Assembly: GCF_018604545.1 (NCBI RefSeq) | Contig: NZ_CP075896.1 | Span: 8,494,001-8,558,000, forward strand | From: Streptomyces koelreuteriae | Lineage (GTDB): Bacteria; Actinomycetota; Actinomycetes; Streptomycetales; Streptomycetaceae | Direction of reading: 5' to 3' | Length of the DNA stretch: 64,000 bases | Notes under the pieces: generated by a model | What the model was told of the DNA's origin: nothing | Seen by the model: the letters and a program-made list of their open reading frames with translations, nothing else | Databases searched by the model: none | Program-made: the position numbers and the translations under genes | In this document: positions 24,934 to 33,859 of the stretch, one piece after another | Layout: every line of letters starts with the position of its first letter | Position numbering within the stretch: position 1 is the stretch's first letter

Positions 24934-27066
24934 ATGTCCGCGAGCAACGAGCCGCCCGGGGGCGCCGGGACGCTGGACGCCCTGGGGACGGCCCTGGCCG
25001 ACACCGTGCGCGGAACCGGAGCCTCGATCGGCGGCCTGTACCTCATCGAGGAGGCCGAGCCCGTGCTGCGCCTGGTCGCGCTGTGCGGACTGCCGATCGC
25101 GTTCAGCGCCCCCTGGCAGCGACTGCCCCTGACCGCACCCGTCCCGGTCGCCGACGCGATCCACGACGACACCCTGGTCACCATCGCGAGCCAGGAGGAG
25201 ATGGCCCGCCGCTACCCCCGCGCCGCCGCGGTCCTGCCCTACCCGTTCGCCCTGGCCGCCGTCCCGCTGACCGGTGTACGGCGCCGCTGGGGCGGCATCG
25301 TGCTGATGTGGCCCGCGGCGCGGCCGCGTGGCATCACGCCCCGCGTACGCGGTCACATCACCTCCAGCGCCCGCCGCATGGCCCGCCTGCTGGACGACGC
25401 CGCCGGGCCGCCCGAACTGCCCGACCAGCCGCGCGTCGTCCCCGTCGACGCCGCACACCACCCCGTGCAGACCGGCCTGGCCGCCGCCGACTACCTCGAA
25501 CGCCTCCCCGAAGGCGCCCTGGCCCTCGACCTGGAGGGCCGCGTCACCTTCGCCACCGCCACCGCGGCCCACCTGCTCGGCCGCCCCGCCGACCGGCTGC
25601 TCGGCACCCGGCCCTGGCAGTCCCTGTCCTGGCTGGACGACCCCGTCTACGAGGACCACTACCGCACGGCGGTCGTCGGCCGCACTCCCGTGACGTTCAC
25701 CGCGCTCCGCCCGCCCGGCCAGTGGCTCACCTTCCAGCTCTACCCGGACACCAGCGGCATCAGCGTCCGCGTCGTCCCGAGCGAAGAGGACGCCGAGACC
25801 CGGCCGCCCCCCGCGGCCGCCCGCAGCCCCGCCGCGGCACCGACGGGACGCCTCTACCAACTGGTGCACCTGGCCGCCGCGCTCACCGAGGCGGTCACCG
25901 TGCGCGACCTCGTCTCGCTGAGCGCCCACCAGATCCTGCCCGCCTTCGGCGCCCAGGGCCTCGTGCTCTCCGTCGCCGAGGCCGGACGTCTGAAGATCAC
26001 CGGCTACCACGGCTACGCGGCCGACGTCATGGAACGCCTCGACGCCCTGTCGCTGGACACCGACCTCACCCCGGCCGGCCAGGTCCTCGCCAGCGGCACC
26101 CCCGCCTTCTTCGCCGGCCCGGCCGAGCTGGCCGCCAACTACCCAGGCGCCCCCCAGATCAGCGGCAAACAGGCCTGGGCCTTCCTGCCGCTGATCATCT
26201 CCGGCCGCCCGGTGGGCTGCTGCATCCTGTCCTACGACCAACCGCACACCTTCACCGCCGACGAACGCGCCGTCCTGACCTCCCTGTCCGGCCTCATCGC
26301 CCAGGCCCTCGACCGCGCCCGGCTCTACGACACCAAACACCGTCTCGTCCACGAACTGCAGCGCGCCCTGCTGCCCCGGGCCCTGCCGAACCTGTCCGGC
26401 CTCGACGTCGCCGCCCGCTATCTGCCCGCGGGCCACGGCATCGAGGTCGGCGGCGACTTCTTCGACCTTCTGCGCCTGGACGGGACGACCGCGGCCGCCG
26501 TCATCGGCGACGTGGAGGGCCACAGCATCGCCGCCGCCGCTCTCATGGGCCAGGTGCGCACCGCCATCCACGCGCACGCCACCGCGGGCGCCGCACCCGA
26601 CGAGGTCCTCGTGCGCACCAACCGGCTCCTGGCCGACCTCGATTCCGAACTGCTCGTCTCCTGCCTCTACGCCCATCTCGACCTGGCCCGCCACCGGGTG
26701 GCCTTCGCCAGCGCGGGACACGTGCCGCCGCTGCTGCGTCACCTCAGCCGCCCCGCGTCGGTCCTCGACGTCGAGCCCGGACCGCTGCTGGGCATCGACA
26801 CCGGCGGCCACTACCCGGTCACCACCGCGCCCCTGCTCCCCGGCACCACCCTCGCCCTGTACACCGACGGCCTGGTCGAGCTCCCCGGCACCGACGCCAC
26901 CCGGACCACGTCCGACCTCGCCGGGCAGCTGGACACCGGCGACGGCCGCGACCTGGAACGGCTCATCGACCGGCTCGTCCAGCACACGACGCCCACCGGA
27001 CAGCACACCGACGACATCGCGGTGCTCCTGCTGCGCGCGTACGGCCCCGACGGCCACCGGGCCTGA
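24934..27066 (+). CDS. GAF-PAS-GAF-PP2C (SpoIIE-type) serine phosphatase, copy 1
   Basis: A 710-aa cytoplasmic signalling phosphatase. Order: N-terminal GAF-like region (~15-150), PAS (~185-290, with LPEGALALDLEGRVTFAT), second GAF (~310-465, ending in TADERAVLTSLSGLIAQALDRARLYD), and PP2C/SpoIIE (~480-706). The Mn-binding acidic residues are visible in GGDFFDLL near 506, IGDVEGHS, YTDGLVE and the terminal DDIAVLLLR. Such proteins dephosphorylate anti-sigma-factor antagonists and so release stress sigma factors. No RsbW-like kinase domain is fused. GGGAGG is five bases before ATG. Its architecture is shared with the protein at 28012-30561. Confidence 0.9.
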   Translation: MSASNEPPGGAGTLDALGTALADTVRGTGASIGGLYLIEEAEPVLRLVALCGLPIAFSAPWQRLPLTAPVPVADAIHDDTLVTIASQEEMARRYPRAAAVLPYPFALAAVPLTGVRRRWGGIVLMWPAARPRGITPRVRGHITSSARRMARLLDDAAGPPELPDQPRVVPVDAAHHPVQTGLAAADYLERLPEGALALDLEGRVTFATATAAHLLGRPADRLLGTRPWQSLSWLDDPVYEDHYRTAVVGRTPVTFTALRPPGQWLTFQLYPDTSGISVRVVPSEEDAETRPPPAAARSPAAAPTGRLYQLVHLAAALTEAVTVRDLVSLSAHQILPAFGAQGLVLSVAEAGRLKITGYHGYAADVMERLDALSLDTDLTPAGQVLASGTPAFFAGPAELAANYPGAPQISGKQAWAFLPLIISGRPVGCCILSYDQPHTFTADERAVLTSLSGLIAQALDRARLYDTKHRLVHELQRALLPRALPNLSGLDVAARYLPAGHGIEVGGDFFDLLRLDGTTAAAVIGDVEGHSIAAAALMGQVRTAIHAHATAGAAPDEVLVRTNRLLADLDSELLVSCLYAHLDLARHRVAFASAGHVPPLLRHLSRPASVLDVEPGPLLGIDTGGHYPVTTAPLLPGTTLALYTDGLVELPGTDATRTTSDLAGQLDTGDGRDLERLIDRLVQHTTPTGQHTDDIAVLLLRAYGPDGHRA

Positions 27067-27089
27067 GGACACCGCCCGCAGTGCTCCGG

Positions 27090-27788
27090 TCAGCCCTGCG
27101 GCGGATCCACGCGGACGCGCCGGGCGACATCGCGCAGCTTGATGTTGTGGTTCTGCGAGATCCGCCGCAGTACGCCGAAGGCCTCGTCCTCGCTCAGCCG
27201 GTGGCGTTCCATGAGGATCCCCATGGCCTCTCCGACGGCGTGCCGGGTCTCCAGGGCGTGCTCGAGCTGGTCGACGGTACGGGCGGAGTCCAGTGCCACG
27301 GCGGCATGGGAGGCGAGCAGCCAGCCCGCGGCCTCGATGTCCTTGCCGAAGGCCCCCGGGCGGCGCGAGTAGAGGTTCAGCGCGCCGAAGTCCTCCTGCT
27401 CGGTGTAGAGCAGCACACCGGTCATGCTGCCGATCCCCAGCTCGCGGGCCGCCCGGGAGAACCGCGGCCAGGACGGCTGCGGCGTGGTCATGTCGGCGAT
27501 ACGGAACAGCCGCTCGCCGTCCACCCGGCGGGCGGCGTCGAAGCACGGCCCCTCGCCCAGCTCGCCCTGCAGCCGGTCGGACTCCTCGACCATGTCGCCG
27601 CACACGGCCAGCGTCACGGCCCGGCCCTTGGACACCGTCAGGATCCCCGCCGCGTCACAGCCCTCGACGAGCTTCACCGCCGAAGCGGCGATCTCGTCCA
27701 GCGTCGCCCGCACAGAGTCCTGGGCCACCAGATCCCGGGCGAGCTGCGCCATCTGCTCGGCATACCGCTGCCACTCCACGGCCACCAC
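27090..27788 (-). CDS. GAF-ANTAR domain protein (RNA-binding antiterminator type)
   Basis: A 232-aa regulator: a GAF domain (about 20-165) and a C-terminal ANTAR domain (about 170-225, TRHAVGEAMGILMERHRLSEDEAFGVLRRISQNHN). ANTAR proteins bind paired RNA stem-loops and prevent transcription termination; in actinomycetes many are induced by stress. Several GTG starts are possible between 27779 and 27788; the outermost has GGGAG about nine bases upstream. It lies 23 bases from the convergent first PP2C gene and downstream of the second PP2C gene on the same strand. It could receive a signal through its GAF domain in parallel with the phosphatases. Confidence 0.87.
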   Translation of the reverse strand: MVAVEWQRYAEQMAQLARDLVAQDSVRATLDEIAASAVKLVEGCDAAGILTVSKGRAVTLAVCGDMVEESDRLQGELGEGPCFDAARRVDGERLFRIADMTTPQPSWPRFSRAARELGIGSMTGVLLYTEQEDFGALNLYSRRPGAFGKDIEAAGWLLASHAAVALDSARTVDQLEHALETRHAVGEAMGILMERHRLSEDEAFGVLRRISQNHNIKLRDVARRVRVDPPQG

Positions 27789-27951
27789 CGCCTCACTCCC
27801 CGGTCCCGCCCACCGTACTCCGGGCCCGACCGCCCGGCCGCGCACCGGCGGGCCCACGGGTGACACCGCGAGAGACCGTCCCCCCGGCGCCCGGGGCGGG
27901 CGTCGCGATGTCGGGGTCGCGGGCGACGGCTCCGGAGACCCGGCCTGAAGA

Positions 27952-27967
27952 GGCTGAGGACTCAGCC
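27952..27967 (-). terminator. Short hairpin between the second PP2C gene and the ANTAR gene
   Basis: GGCTGAGGACTCAGCC forms a six-base stem with a GGAC loop, 45 bases past the PP2C stop. It could be a weak terminator or, as a speculation, an ANTAR-type RNA stem-loop; only one clear hairpin is seen, whereas ANTAR targets have two. Confidence 0.35.
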
Positions 27968-28011
27968 CCATGACTCACCGCCCTGACGGCCTCGCCCAGC
28001 AGCCCGGCCCG

Positions 28012-30561
28012 TCAGCGATACGCCGTCAGCAGGAGGGCCACGTCGTCCGGTCGTTCGGGCGCGCGGCGGGCCGTTCTCACCAGGCGGTCGGCGAGATGCT
28101 CCACCGAGTCCGCCGGGGGGCCGGCCAGGGCGCGGCGGACCTCCTCGATCCCCGTCTCGATGTCGCTGCCGGGCTGCTCCACGAGCCCGTCGGTGTACAG
28201 GGCGAGGACGCTGCCGGGGGCGAGCGTGAGCGCGGTGACGGGATAGACCGAGTCGGGCTGCACCCCCAGCATGACCCCGCCCACCAGGTCCAGCGTCTCG
28301 GCGTGCCCGTCGGGGTGGCGCAGCAGCGGCGGGGGATGGCCGGCCCGCACGGCGAGCGCGCGCCCGGTGCGCGGGTCGAGTTCGATGTAGCAGCAGGTGG
28401 CGAAGGCGTCCGACTCCAGCTCGGCCAGCAGCCGGTTGGTGTGGGTGATGACCTCCTGCGGCGGCCGCTCGCTCGCGGCGAAGGCGTGCACGGCACTGCG
28501 CAACTGGCCCATCACCGCGGCCGCGCCGACACTGTGGCCCTCCACGTCCCCGATCACCAGGGCCACGCCACGCCCCGTCGTGATCACGTCGTACCAGTCG
28601 CCGCCGATGGCCATGCCCTGGGTGCCGGGCAGATAGCGGCCGGTGGTGCGCAGCCCCTCGACGGCCGGCAGCCGGTGCGGCAGCAGCCCCTCCTGCAGGC
28701 CGCGGGCGACGGCGGACTCGGAGTCGTAGAGCCGCGCCCGCTCCATCGCCTGGGCGGCCAGCCCGCTCAGCGCGGTGAGGGCGGAGCGCTCGTCGGCGGT
28801 GAACCGGTGCGGGGCGTCCCAGCCGAGGATGCAGGAGCCGACGGAATGACCGGAGGCGATCAGCGGCAGGAACGACCAGGAGTGCATCCGGTCCAGGGCG
28901 ATGCCCGGATAGGCGATCGAGAGGTCCTCGGGCGACTCGAAGAAGAGCGGCAGCCGCGTGGTCAGCGCGTGCACGCCGGGCAATTGCCTGTCGAGGGCGA
29001 CCCCCTCGAACTGGGTGAGGAAGCCCTCCGGATAGCCCGACTCCCACTGCAGATACATCCGGCCCTCGCGGACGGTGTACAGGGCGAGTTCCCGCGCGCC
29101 GAACGCGGGCAGCAACTGCTCGGACACGGCCCGGCACACGTCCTGCACGGTGACCGCCTCGGTGAGCACGCTCGCCATCTGCACCACGTGGTACAGCGCC
29201 CCGGCCCGCGCCGCCGCGACCGGCCCGGGCGGCGGCGCCACGGCCCCGGTGCCCGGCACGGGACCGGCGGAGGTCCCGGCCTCGCGCGCCGCCTCGCCTC
29301 CGGTGGGCGGGCCGGTCCGATGGACCCGGCCGGTCAGCCCGTGCACATCCGGGTACAGCACGAAGCTCAGCCAGTTCCCCGCCGGATGCCGCACGAGGAA
29401 GGACACCTGCTCCTGCGACAGCATCGCCGCCCGGTAGCGGTCCTCGTACGCGGGATCCCGGAGCCAGGTGATCACCTCCCACGGATAGCGGCCGAGGAGC
29501 TCTTCCCGGCCGGCGCCGAGCAACTCCTCGCAGCGGCGGTTGGCATAGGTCAGACGGCCGTCCTGGTCCAGGGAGAACAGCCCGTCGGGCAGCCGCTCCG
29601 CGGCCTCGGCGGCGGTGAGCCGGCCGGCCGCGTCGACGAGGGCGCCCACCAGGATCCGGTCGGAGCCGGTGCCGCCGCCCACGAGATGGCCCCACAGCTC
29701 GACGGGCCGGTAGCTGATCTCCTCGCCGCCGACGGATTCGTCCCGGACCCGCAGGTGACGGGACCTGATCCGGCCGTGCGTCAGCGCGTCCTGCCGGCTC
29801 GCCCGCAGTTCGTGCAGATCGTCCGGGCTGACCCGGGCCTCGACGGCCGCGATGGTGCCGTCGAAGTCCGCCCGGGCGATGCCGAGGAGCGCGAGGGCCT
29901 CGTCGTCCGGCGCGCACCGGCCGCTGTCCAGGTCCCAGTCGAGCAGCCCGACCCGCACGGGGTGCGCGGCGACCGTGGGCAGCCGCACGCTGACGGGTTC
30001 GTCGTCGTACTCCACCCGGTACGCGCCGGAGCCCGGTCCCGACCGGCGGGCGGCGAGGCGGGCGAGGCGCTCCTCCATGTCCCGACCGGCGGGACGCAGC
30101 GCGCGATCCACCGCCTCCGCGTCGATCGGCGACCGGGCCGCCGAGCGCAGCACGACCAGCACGCCCACCGCTTCCCCGCCGGCCCGGACGGGCTGGTAGG
30201 CGGAGCCGAAGGAGTACGGCAGCCCGGCGGTGAAGTGCGGGAAGCGCACCATGGTGACGCGCTCGTCCGGCAGCCACAGCGGCTCGTCGCTCCGGTAGGC
30301 CTCGGCCATGGGCAGCGCCCCGCCCATGGGCACCCGCCACCACGCCCTGAGCAGCGACCGGGGCACCCCGGTGACCAGGGCCAGCACCAGCGAGCGCCGG
30401 TCGCGTGAGCGCAGATAGACCAGGCCGCCGTACCCGCCGAGGTCCCGCACGGCCGCGGTCAGCGGAGCGGTGAGGGCGTCCTCGATCCGGCCGTCGCCCC
30501 CGTCCCGGCCCGGTCCGCCGGGTGACCGGGGCCCGTCCGGTACGGCGGCTGCCTCATCCAT
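28012..30561 (-). CDS. GAF/PAS-PP2C (SpoIIE-type) serine phosphatase, copy 2
   Basis: An 849-aa paralogue of the phosphatase at 24934-27066, with an extra PAS-like region. Order: GAF-like (~25-175), PAS-like (~190-300), PAS (~310-425, LPDGLFSLDQDGRLTYAN), GAF (~455-610), PP2C (~625-846). The PAS block is clearly related to copy 1 (PWxxxxWLxDPxYEDxYR and LSFVLYPD). Metal residues are in GGDWYDVI, IGDVEGHS, YTDGLVEQ and the terminal DDVALLLTAYR. The start at 30561 is preferred because GGGAGG lies seven bases upstream. It probably also acts on an anti-anti-sigma factor encoded elsewhere. Confidence 0.9.
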   Translation of the reverse strand: MDEAAAVPDGPRSPGGPGRDGGDGRIEDALTAPLTAAVRDLGGYGGLVYLRSRDRRSLVLALVTGVPRSLLRAWWRVPMGGALPMAEAYRSDEPLWLPDERVTMVRFPHFTAGLPYSFGSAYQPVRAGGEAVGVLVVLRSAARSPIDAEAVDRALRPAGRDMEERLARLAARRSGPGSGAYRVEYDDEPVSVRLPTVAAHPVRVGLLDWDLDSGRCAPDDEALALLGIARADFDGTIAAVEARVSPDDLHELRASRQDALTHGRIRSRHLRVRDESVGGEEISYRPVELWGHLVGGGTGSDRILVGALVDAAGRLTAAEAAERLPDGLFSLDQDGRLTYANRRCEELLGAGREELLGRYPWEVITWLRDPAYEDRYRAAMLSQEQVSFLVRHPAGNWLSFVLYPDVHGLTGRVHRTGPPTGGEAAREAGTSAGPVPGTGAVAPPPGPVAAARAGALYHVVQMASVLTEAVTVQDVCRAVSEQLLPAFGARELALYTVREGRMYLQWESGYPEGFLTQFEGVALDRQLPGVHALTTRLPLFFESPEDLSIAYPGIALDRMHSWSFLPLIASGHSVGSCILGWDAPHRFTADERSALTALSGLAAQAMERARLYDSESAVARGLQEGLLPHRLPAVEGLRTTGRYLPGTQGMAIGGDWYDVITTGRGVALVIGDVEGHSVGAAAVMGQLRSAVHAFAASERPPQEVITHTNRLLAELESDAFATCCYIELDPRTGRALAVRAGHPPPLLRHPDGHAETLDLVGGVMLGVQPDSVYPVTALTLAPGSVLALYTDGLVEQPGSDIETGIEEVRRALAGPPADSVEHLADRLVRTARRAPERPDDVALLLTAYR

Positions 30562-30711
30562 CTCGCGTCCTCCCGGTACGGACGCACCGGACACCAATCG
30601 CTCCCCCTCAGGATGTGCCATGGTCGGCACTCCGGCGCGGCAAGCGCAACCTTTCGGTCGTCACGGTCGTCTCACCCGATATCACCAGCACACGAGCCTC
30701 GGGGGCGGAAA

Positions 30712-31299
30712 ATGGTACGAATCAGAACAGCATGCGCGACTCTCGCGCTCGTCGGCGCCACGGTGGGCGTCGCGGCGGTCCCGGCCGGCGCGGCTCCGGC
30801 CGCCACCCCGCAGGCGGCCCGGGCCGCGGCCTGCCCGACCGGCTGGGGAAGCCTCGCCAAGACCGACACCAGCGCCACACTCGCGCCGGTCAAGGACATC
30901 AGGACCGGCCGTCACGCCTGCTTCGACCGGATGGTCGTCGACCTGCCCGGCGCGGGCGGCGACGTCGGCTACTCCGTGCGCTATGTCGACCGGCTCCACC
31001 AGGACGGATCGGGCCGCCACATTCCCGTGACCGGCGCAGCCGTCCTCGAGGTGCGGGTCTTCGCGCCCGCCTACGACCCGGAGACCGGCGCCGCCACGTA
31101 TCCCGGCCGGGTGGCGCGCCCGCTGCCGGGCGTGGACCTCACCGGCTACAGCACCTTCCGGGACACCCGCTTCGCCGGCAGCTTCGAAGGGGAGACCCAG
31201 GTCGGACTCGGTCTGCGCGCCCGGCTGCCCTTCCGGGTCCTGCAGCTGGACGACCGTCTCATCGTGGACGTGGCCCACAGCTGGACCGCCACGCGGTGA
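30712..31299 (+). CDS. Secreted AMIN-like domain protein
   Basis: A 195-aa exported protein. The signal peptide (about 1-27, TACATLALVGATVGVAAVPAGAA) is followed by a single beta-rich domain with two Cys (41 and about 69) likely forming a disulfide, a VVDLPGAGGDVGYSVRYVD block and a C-terminal LQLDDRLIVDVAHSW. This pattern is that of the actinobacterial AMIN-like domain family, whose role is unknown; related AMIN domains bind peptidoglycan or envelope machinery. The ribosome site is weak (GGGGGCGG). It is divergent from the PP2C gene, separated by 150 bases that must contain both promoters. Confidence 0.8.
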   Translation: MVRIRTACATLALVGATVGVAAVPAGAAPAATPQAARAAACPTGWGSLAKTDTSATLAPVKDIRTGRHACFDRMVVDLPGAGGDVGYSVRYVDRLHQDGSGRHIPVTGAAVLEVRVFAPAYDPETGAATYPGRVARPLPGVDLTGYSTFRDTRFAGSFEGETQVGLGLRARLPFRVLQLDDRLIVDVAHSWTATR

Positions 31300-31308
31300 C
31301 GGCACCAC

Positions 31309-31334
31309 GCGCCCGGTTCTCCTGAGCCGGGCGC
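31309..31334. terminator. Hairpin between convergent genes
   Basis: A perfect eight-base stem GCGCCCGG / CCGGGCGC with a ten-base loop, in the 44-base gap between the AMIN-like and GNAT-like stops. Confidence 0.6.
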
Positions 31335-31343
31335 GGACGTCTC

Positions 31344-32453
31344 TCACCGTCCCCGCACACGCCCCAGCTCCGCCAGGGTCCGTGCCGCGGCACCGGCCAG
31401 CCGGGGCCGGTTGCGTACGAAGCGGCGGGCGGCCCGGGCGGGCTCCCGGCCCAGCCAGTGGACGGCACCGCCCGGCACGGGCCGTACCACCGCCCCCTCG
31501 TACACCCGCAGGTCACGGGTCTTGAGCGACTCCTTGTAGCGGGCGGGGCCGCTGCCCAGGTCCACCGTCCCGACACCGTCGGCCGCCGCGGCCTCCAGCA
31601 TCCTGAGCTGCAGCACCAGACCGGGGGAGTACTTGGCGTAGGCGCGGTCGTACGCCGGGAACCACCAGGACAGCACCGTGCGCGAGCGCAGACCGAAGTG
31701 CGCGGCCACGGGCCGGTCCGCGGCGTAGAGCACGGACAGCACCCCACGGCACTCCGGTTCCTCGCTCTCCCCGAGCAGCGTCACCAGCCGGGTGATCCAC
31801 TCTTGCGCGAACCGGTCGCGCCGGCCGGTCCGCCGGTACTGCGCCGACTTCCAGTCCATCAGCGCCCGCAGAGCGTCCGGGTCCTGGGCGTCGTAGGCGA
31901 ACCGCACCTCGCCGACCTGCCGGGCCAGCTTGCGCTCCTTGGCCAGGGTCTGTCTGAGGAAGCTCGGCGACTTCGCCCGCAGCCGCTCCCGGTACCGCTC
32001 GAAACCCTCGTCGATGTCGACGACCGGGGAGGCGAGTTCCTCCGCCGCGTGCGGCACGAACAGCCCCTGGCCGGCTTCGAGGTTGTCGAACTCCCAGGAC
32101 GACAGCGCGCAGGACCGCAGCAGCCCGCGGGCGTCGAGCCGGATCCCGGGCCGCAGTACGGCCCCCTGACTGTCGGACACCCCGAGCCCGATGGCCCGGC
32201 CCTGCCCCAAGGGTCCCCTCTCGTAGGGGAAGAACCCGACCGGGGAGTCGTCGTCGAGCAGCACCGCCACTCTCGCTCCCGGCCTGACCCGCCCCACCAG
32301 GATGGTGAACGCCGGGTCGAGAAAGGGATTCGCGGGGGCCGCGGACTCCGTCCGTATCTCCCGCCACATCTTCTGGTCGTTCGGGCCCAGTTCGTCCGGC
32401 CGCAGAACGAGAACACGCTTTCCAGGCAACTCCGCCTCCTGTGTCATCGGCAT
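31344..32453 (-). CDS. GNAT-fold acyltransferase, CelD/FemX-like (acetyltransferase_6)
   Basis: A protein of about 369 aa with the double-GNAT layout of the CelD/BioF2-like family (PF13480). The acyl-CoA or aminoacyl-binding segment is in the C-terminal half: DPDALRALMDWKSAQYRRTGRRD, RGVLSVLYAADRPVAAHFGLRSR, SWWFPAYDRAYAKYSPGLVLQLRMLEAAAADG and DLGSGPARYKESLK. These motifs are typical of family members tied to exopolysaccharide or peptidoglycan modification. Both 32453 and 32447 are possible ATG starts; neither has a good ribosome site. No exopolysaccharide cluster is nearby, so the substrate is open. Confidence 0.82.
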   Translation of the reverse strand: MPMTQEAELPGKRVLVLRPDELGPNDQKMWREIRTESAAPANPFLDPAFTILVGRVRPGARVAVLLDDDSPVGFFPYERGPLGQGRAIGLGVSDSQGAVLRPGIRLDARGLLRSCALSSWEFDNLEAGQGLFVPHAAEELASPVVDIDEGFERYRERLRAKSPSFLRQTLAKERKLARQVGEVRFAYDAQDPDALRALMDWKSAQYRRTGRRDRFAQEWITRLVTLLGESEEPECRGVLSVLYAADRPVAAHFGLRSRTVLSWWFPAYDRAYAKYSPGLVLQLRMLEAAAADGVGTVDLGSGPARYKESLKTRDLRVYEGAVVRPVPGGAVHWLGREPARAARRFVRNRPRLAGAAARTLAELGRVRGR

Positions 32454-32545
32454 GGGGACACACGAAGGCCTGTACATCGCCGCGAATCGGCACCAGGCAG
32501 TACGCAGGCCGCACGGCGCAGGCCCTTTGTCGGTACTGCCGTCGC

Positions 32546-32932
32546 TCAGCAGCGGAACGTCTGCAGCTCCACCGTGTCCGGGGCGGACACGACCGTCCCC
32601 GTACACCGGCTCGTCCCCGCCGCCCGGAGGTCCGTACCGCCCCGGTCCACCACGGGCGTCCCGGTCACCGCCGCGCTCGCCCCGGCCGGGCCGGCGGCCC
32701 TCGGTGTCCGTGCAGCCAGGTGCCTCAGCGACGGCTCCGCCTCGCACGGACAGGGATCTCCGGCTCCTTCGGCCTCGGGCGTCGAAGCCGCACCGGTCGC
32801 CCGTGTCTCCACGGCTGCCGTGACCGCGGCCCCCGCCGTGCGCTCGCCCTGCGCGGGCCCCGGGGCGGCGAGCTGCAGCACCAGCAGGCAGGCCACCAGG
32901 CCCACCACCGCCGCCCATCGTCGCCGCACCAT
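32546..32932 (-). CDS. Small secreted or membrane-anchored hypothetical protein
   Basis: A 128-aa protein with an N-terminal signal/anchor (RRRWAAVVGLVACLLVLQLAAP) and a short Ala/Gly/Thr-rich mature part. It carries a Cys-Pro-Cys motif and two further cysteines, one at the extreme C-terminus (TFRC). No domain is recognised. GGGGGG lies five bases before ATG 32932. It is 92 bases upstream of the GNAT-like gene on the same strand and might be co-expressed. Composition is low complexity, so the assignment as a real gene rests on the signal peptide, ribosome site and third-codon GC bias. Confidence 0.55.
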   Translation of the reverse strand: MVRRRWAAVVGLVACLLVLQLAAPGPAQGERTAGAAVTAAVETRATGAASTPEAEGAGDPCPCEAEPSLRHLAARTPRAAGPAGASAAVTGTPVVDRGGTDLRAAGTSRCTGTVVSAPDTVELQTFRC

Positions 32933-33077
32933 CAGACCCCCCGACACGGCCGCTGCGCCTACCAGTAGGCCGAGCGCATCTCGCCCGCGTCAAGCCCTTG
33001 TGGGCCGATTCGCCCCGCTCGGCCAGTTGCTGCCGAAATCCAACGGAAAGCGCTGCCGCACCCTTCGCGGGATCGGG

Positions 33078-33776
33078 TCAGCCGCTGCCGCCGGGCAGGC
33101 TCAGCACCTCGCCCGCCTTTGGCGCCCGGATACCGAGGGGCTCGTCGAAGGCGCTGAACGAGGTGGTGGTGTGCTGCGCACCGTTCTTGTAGACGGTCTT
33201 GAGGAGGTAGGGCTCGCCTTCCTCGGCCACGTAGAAGGTGTACGTCCCCTTCTTGTCCGCCTTGTCGGTCACGATCAGCTCGACGGCCTTCGTGCCCCCG
33301 ACCCGGGTGGATCCGCCCTTCTTCGCCGTGCCGAACGACTCGAAGGGCCGTTCGCACGAGGTGAGACCGTCACCCGAACCGGCCGGGTCCACCGGCGTCT
33401 TCACCCAGAGCTTCTGCTCGCCCGTGGCACCCGGGATCTTCTTCCACTCCTGCAGGTAGGCCCGGTTCGGCCGGACGTAGTCGGTCTCGCCCAGCCGGAT
33501 CTGTTCCAGGGCGGCGCCTCCGCTCATCTCGGTCTTCGACCTGCACCGGCTGACCAGGTCGGTCACGAGACGGCTGGTGACGGTGGCGCCGCTCGTCGTG
33601 CGGTTGGTGATGTCGACGGTGACGGAGTCCAGCTTCCGCATCGTCGCGTTGGCCTCGTCGAGGAGGTCGCCCGCGGACCTGTCCTCGCCGGAGCCGCCGG
33701 ATCCGCACCCGGCGAGGGCGGCGCCCGCCAGCAGGCACGCGAGCGCGGTCGTCGTCACGGTAGCCATGGCCCGCAC
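33078..33776 (-). CDS. Lipoprotein with LppX/LprG-like fold
   Basis: A 232-aa lipoprotein. The signal ends in a lipobox LAGC with Cys24. The mature part begins with a Gly/Ser-rich tether and continues as a single beta-rich domain (DLLDEANATMRKLDSVTVDITNRT ... EWKKIPG ... TYTFYVAEEGEPYLLKTVYKNG). This resembles the LppX/LprAFG lipoproteins, which bind lipids in a hydrophobic cavity, and related LolA-like folds in Streptomyces. Start GTG 33776 with GGGGGG five bases upstream is preferred; ATG 33767 is the alternative. It stands alone between two - strand genes. Confidence 0.82.
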   Translation of the reverse strand: MRAMATVTTTALACLLAGAALAGCGSGGSGEDRSAGDLLDEANATMRKLDSVTVDITNRTTSGATVTSRLVTDLVSRCRSKTEMSGGAALEQIRLGETDYVRPNRAYLQEWKKIPGATGEQKLWVKTPVDPAGSGDGLTSCERPFESFGTAKKGGSTRVGGTKAVELIVTDKADKKGTYTFYVAEEGEPYLLKTVYKNGAQHTTTSFSAFDEPLGIRAPKAGEVLSLPGGSG

Positions 33777-33827
33777 GGAGCCCCCCAGATGTTCGTGTCG
33801 GCCGATGATCAGCACGGGAGCCTACCC

Positions 33828-33850
33828 GTCCGCCGGTGCGCCCGGCGGAC
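33828..33850 (-). terminator. Hairpin after the LLM oxidoreductase operon
   Basis: A perfect nine-base stem GTCCGCCGG / CCGGCGGAC with a five-base loop, ten bases past the LLM stop. Confidence 0.65.
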
Positions 33851-33859
33851 AGGCCGGAT

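Noticed and set aside
24393..27863. Long + strand open frame over the ankyrin, PP2C and ANTAR genes
   Set aside because: Pro/Arg-rich low-complexity translation in a different frame from the real PP2C gene; crosses three genes.
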